Assembly: GCA_963708155.1 (NCBI GenBank)
Contig: OY970183.1
Span: 744,001 to 808,000, forward strand
Length of the DNA: 64,000 bases
Reading direction: 5' to 3'
From: Methylovirgula sp963708155
GTDB taxonomy: Bacteria > Pseudomonadota > Alphaproteobacteria > Rhizobiales > Beijerinckiaceae
Under the pieces are notes generated by a model. That model was not told where the DNA came from and searched no databases. It saw only the letters and a list, made by a program, of their open reading frames with translations. Made by a program: the position numbers and the translations under genes. Below are positions 62,163 through 64,000 of this stretch, piece after piece. Within the stretch, counting starts at the first letter, position 1; each line of letters opens with the position of its first letter.

Positions 62163-63119
62163 TCAAGGACTCCCGCGCAGTTCAAAAATAGCGAAACGAC
62201 GCTCAGGATCGGACAAGGTTGCATCGACACGCCAGCCGCTGCGTGTTGCGAGTTGCGAGAAGCTTTCGACGCTATATTTGCGCGAGCTTTCCGTATGGAT
62301 CGTCTCGCCGTTTTTGAACGTAAAGGAGCGGTCCCCGATGGTGACGGTTTGCTTTTCGAGGCTCACGAGATGCATTTCGACCGCAGATTCCGCTTCGTTC
62401 CAGCGCGCCTCGTGCGCGAAGCGGGCGAGCATGAAATTTCCAGAAAGTTCGCGATTAATCCGCGCCAGCAGGTTAACGTTGAACGCGGCCGTGACGCCCT
62501 CGCAGTCGTCGTAGGCAGCGATCAGGCTCTGAACGTCTTTATTGAGGTCGGCGCCAATGATCGCGCGGCCACCAGGGCCGACATGACCTCGCATGCGCTG
62601 TAGAAAGGCAGAAGCCTCGGCCGTATCGAGGTTGCCGATCGTCGAGCCGGGGAAGAATGCAACGCGGCCATTTGCCGGCACATGTGCCGGAATCTCAAAA
62701 TCCGAAGTGAAGTCGGTCGCGATCGGATGGACCTTAAGTCGTGGAAAGCGATCGCGCATCCGCGCGGCCGTTTGCTCCAGAAAATCCGTTGCGATGTCGA
62801 TCGGCACATAAAGCGCCGGCCCATCCAGCGCGTCGAGAACGATCTCGGTCTTCAAGCCCGCGCCGGCGCCATATTCGAGAAGAACCGCGCCGGGGCCGCA
62901 AAAATTCGCGATCTGCGGGGCGTTGCTCCTCAAGATCGCGGTTTCTGTCCGCGTTGGATAATATTCCTCGAGCCGCGTGATCGCCTCGAAGAGTTCGCAG
63001 CCCCGGTCGTCGTAGAGCCACCTCGCGGGAAGCGTCCGCTGCGGCCGCGACAGTCCGGCCAATACATCCGCGCGGAAGGAATCGAGCTGGCGCGTTTTTG
63101 GGTAGACTAATTCCAGCAT
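62163..63119 (-). CDS. egtD: L-histidine N(alpha)-methyltransferase EgtD
   Basis: A 318-residue SAM enzyme that trimethylates histidine to hercynine, the first step of ergothioneine synthesis. Characteristic segments are LYDDRGCELFEAITRLEEYY, PTRTETAIL, LLEYGAGAGLKTEI, FFPGSTIGNLD and GADLNKDVQSLIAAYDD. The ATG at 63119 shares one base with the egtB stop (TGATG), so translation is coupled; the longer frame is a shadow of egtB. Confidence 0.93.
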   Translation of the reverse strand: MLELVYPKTRQLDSFRADVLAGLSRPQRTLPARWLYDDRGCELFEAITRLEEYYPTRTETAILRSNAPQIANFCGPGAVLLEYGAGAGLKTEIVLDALDGPALYVPIDIATDFLEQTAARMRDRFPRLKVHPIATDFTSDFEIPAHVPANGRVAFFPGSTIGNLDTAEASAFLQRMRGHVGPGGRAIIGADLNKDVQSLIAAYDDCEGVTAAFNVNLLARINRELSGNFMLARFAHEARWNEAESAVEMHLVSLEKQTVTIGDRSFTFKNGETIHTESSRKYSVESFSQLATRSGWRVDATLSDPERRFAIFELRGSP

Positions 63120-64000
63120 CACGTATCCTCCGCGAGACGCAGACCCGAGAACTGCCATCGCGCGTCGGGCGGGAAAAAATTGCGATAAGTCGAGCGAATG
63201 TGGCTCGCCGGAGTAACGCAAGACCCGCCGCGCAACACAAACTGGCCGCACATGAATTTGCCATTGTATTCGCCGATCGCGCCCTCGGCTGTCTGGAAAC
63301 GCGGATAAGGCGAAAAGGCGCTTTGCGTCCATTCCCAAACGTCGCCATACATCTGTCGCGGCCCACCCGTCGACACTGGCGCGGGGCGCGGGCGCAGTCG
63401 CCCTGTATCCAGCAAGTTTCCATCCCGCTGCACGCCCTCGGCCGCATGTTCCCATTCGAATTCGGTTGGAAGACGCCGTCCCGCCCAGGCCGCGAAAGCG
63501 GCGGCTTCGAAATAGCTGATGTGGGTGACCGGCGCTGCAGGATCGACGGGTTGCGCACCGCGCAATGTCATCGTCCAATAATTTCCCTCGCCGCGATCGT
63601 CCCAATAGAGGGGCATCGCCCAGCCTTCGGTCTGGGTTTTCGTCCAGCCCTCGGAAAGCCAGAGCAGCGGATTGCGATAACCGCCATCGGCGATGAATTC
63701 GATCCATTCCTCATTCGTCACGAGGCGATCCGCTAGCCGGAACGGCTCGACAAACACTTTATGCCGCGGCCCCTCGCAGTCGAACGAAAATCCCTCGCCA
63801 TCGTGGCCGATATCGATGAGGCCGCCGGAAAACGGCAAGAATTGCAAGACGGCCGAGCCGTCGGCTTCTATGGCAAGCGGCTCTGCGCTTCTATAGGCGG
63901 GGCACAGGGGATTCTGCGCGAAGAGGTGCAGAATGTCTGTAAGCAGAAGCTCCTGATGCTGCTGTTCGTGATGGCATCCAAGCTCGATCAGCTCCGTTGC
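63119..64000 (-). CDS. egtB: Ergothioneine biosynthesis protein EgtB (5' end outside window)
   Basis: The last ~293 residues of the iron-dependent sulfoxide synthase that joins hercynine to a thiol donor. The frame is open to the window edge. It starts within the DinB-like domain with ELGCHHEQQHQELLLTDILH, the iron-binding His cluster. The FGE-sulfatase domain follows with RRLPTEFEWEHAA, MYGDVWEWTQSAF, FVLRGGSCVTP and RSTYRNFFPPDARWQFSGLR. An internal TTG near 63847 is not the start. It is followed directly by egtD. Confidence 0.93.
   Translation of the reverse strand, partial: ATELIELGCHHEQQHQELLLTDILHLFAQNPLCPAYRSAEPLAIEADGSAVLQFLPFSGGLIDIGHDGEGFSFDCEGPRHKVFVEPFRLADRLVTNEEWIEFIADGGYRNPLLWLSEGWTKTQTEGWAMPLYWDDRGEGNYWTMTLRGAQPVDPAAPVTHISYFEAAAFAAWAGRRLPTEFEWEHAAEGVQRDGNLLDTGRLRPRPAPVSTGGPRQMYGDVWEWTQSAFSPYPRFQTAEGAIGEYNGKFMCGQFVLRGGSCVTPASHIRSTYRNFFPPDARWQFSGLRLAEDT

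Noticed and set aside
63119..63707. EgtD with a 196-residue N-terminal extension
   Set aside because: The extension is the shadow of egtB in another frame; the family start MLELVYPKTRQ at 63119 is coupled to the egtB stop.

Overview
This 64 kb window is a chromosomal stretch of a GC-rich alphaproteobacterium. The gene content points to the order Hyphomicrobiales (Rhizobiales), most probably a methylotrophic Beijerinckiaceae-type lineage. The clues are pqqABCDE, a formaldehyde-activating enzyme (fae), PhaR, the F1FO-ATPase zeta inhibitor, an AddAB pair of the alphaproteobacterial type, DUF4164/ZapA beside the gap-pgk-fba glycolysis cluster, and ergothioneine genes. The species assignment is inference; nothing here looks like a plasmid, prophage or genomic island.

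Layout. 0-8 kb: end of phaR, an EAL-domain protein, gloB, a methyltransferase, a carboxylesterase, gluQ, a frameshifted class I fumarase and a glycine-rich secreted protein. 8-20 kb: greB, pheS, a DUF1674 protein, rsmB, a heparinase-like protein, a thiamine operon (thiO-thiS-thiG-thiE) headed by a TPP riboswitch, an M29 aminopeptidase, then purQ, purS and purC. 20-28 kb: the ATPase zeta subunit, xerC, a ferritin-like protein, a Sel1-repeat protein, a ThiE-like protein, fba-pgk-gap, DUF4164 and zapA. 28-40 kb: addB-addA, trxA, queE-queD, an SDR, a shortened siroheme synthase, rdgB and rph. 40-45 kb: a small secreted protein, an SDR, and pqqA-B-C-D-E with a 41-residue PqqA. 45-54 kb: folC, accD, trpA, an HXXEE membrane protein, trpB, trpF, lapA, ihfB, sppA and a YegD-type Hsp70. 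54-61 kb: rpsA, a fasciclin / ECF sigma / RskA-like anti-sigma module sitting between rpsA and cmk, aroA, a TIGR02300 protein and tRNA-Ala(GGC). 61-64 kb: a VOC protein, fae, egtD and the 3' part of egtB.

Most genes are core metabolism: thiamine, purine, tryptophan, PQQ, queuosine and shikimate synthesis, lower glycolysis, and DNA repair. Gene ends often overlap by ATGA or TGATG (addB/addA, gap/pgk, accD/folC, pqqB/C, pqqD/E, aroA/cmk, egtB/egtD, sigma/anti-sigma), which implies translational coupling.

The most striking feature is a set of single-base indels that break nine otherwise well-conserved genes: fumarase, the glycine-rich protein, thiO, thiS, purC, fba, addB, pqqE and rskA. Three of them (purC, fba, pqqE) are the same event, a GANTC site read as GANTTC/GAANTC. 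GANTC is the CcrM methylation site of alphaproteobacteria, so these are probably consensus errors at methylated sites rather than real mutations. Others are +1 or -1 changes in short G/C runs. I found no convincing CRISPR array, transposase or defence island.
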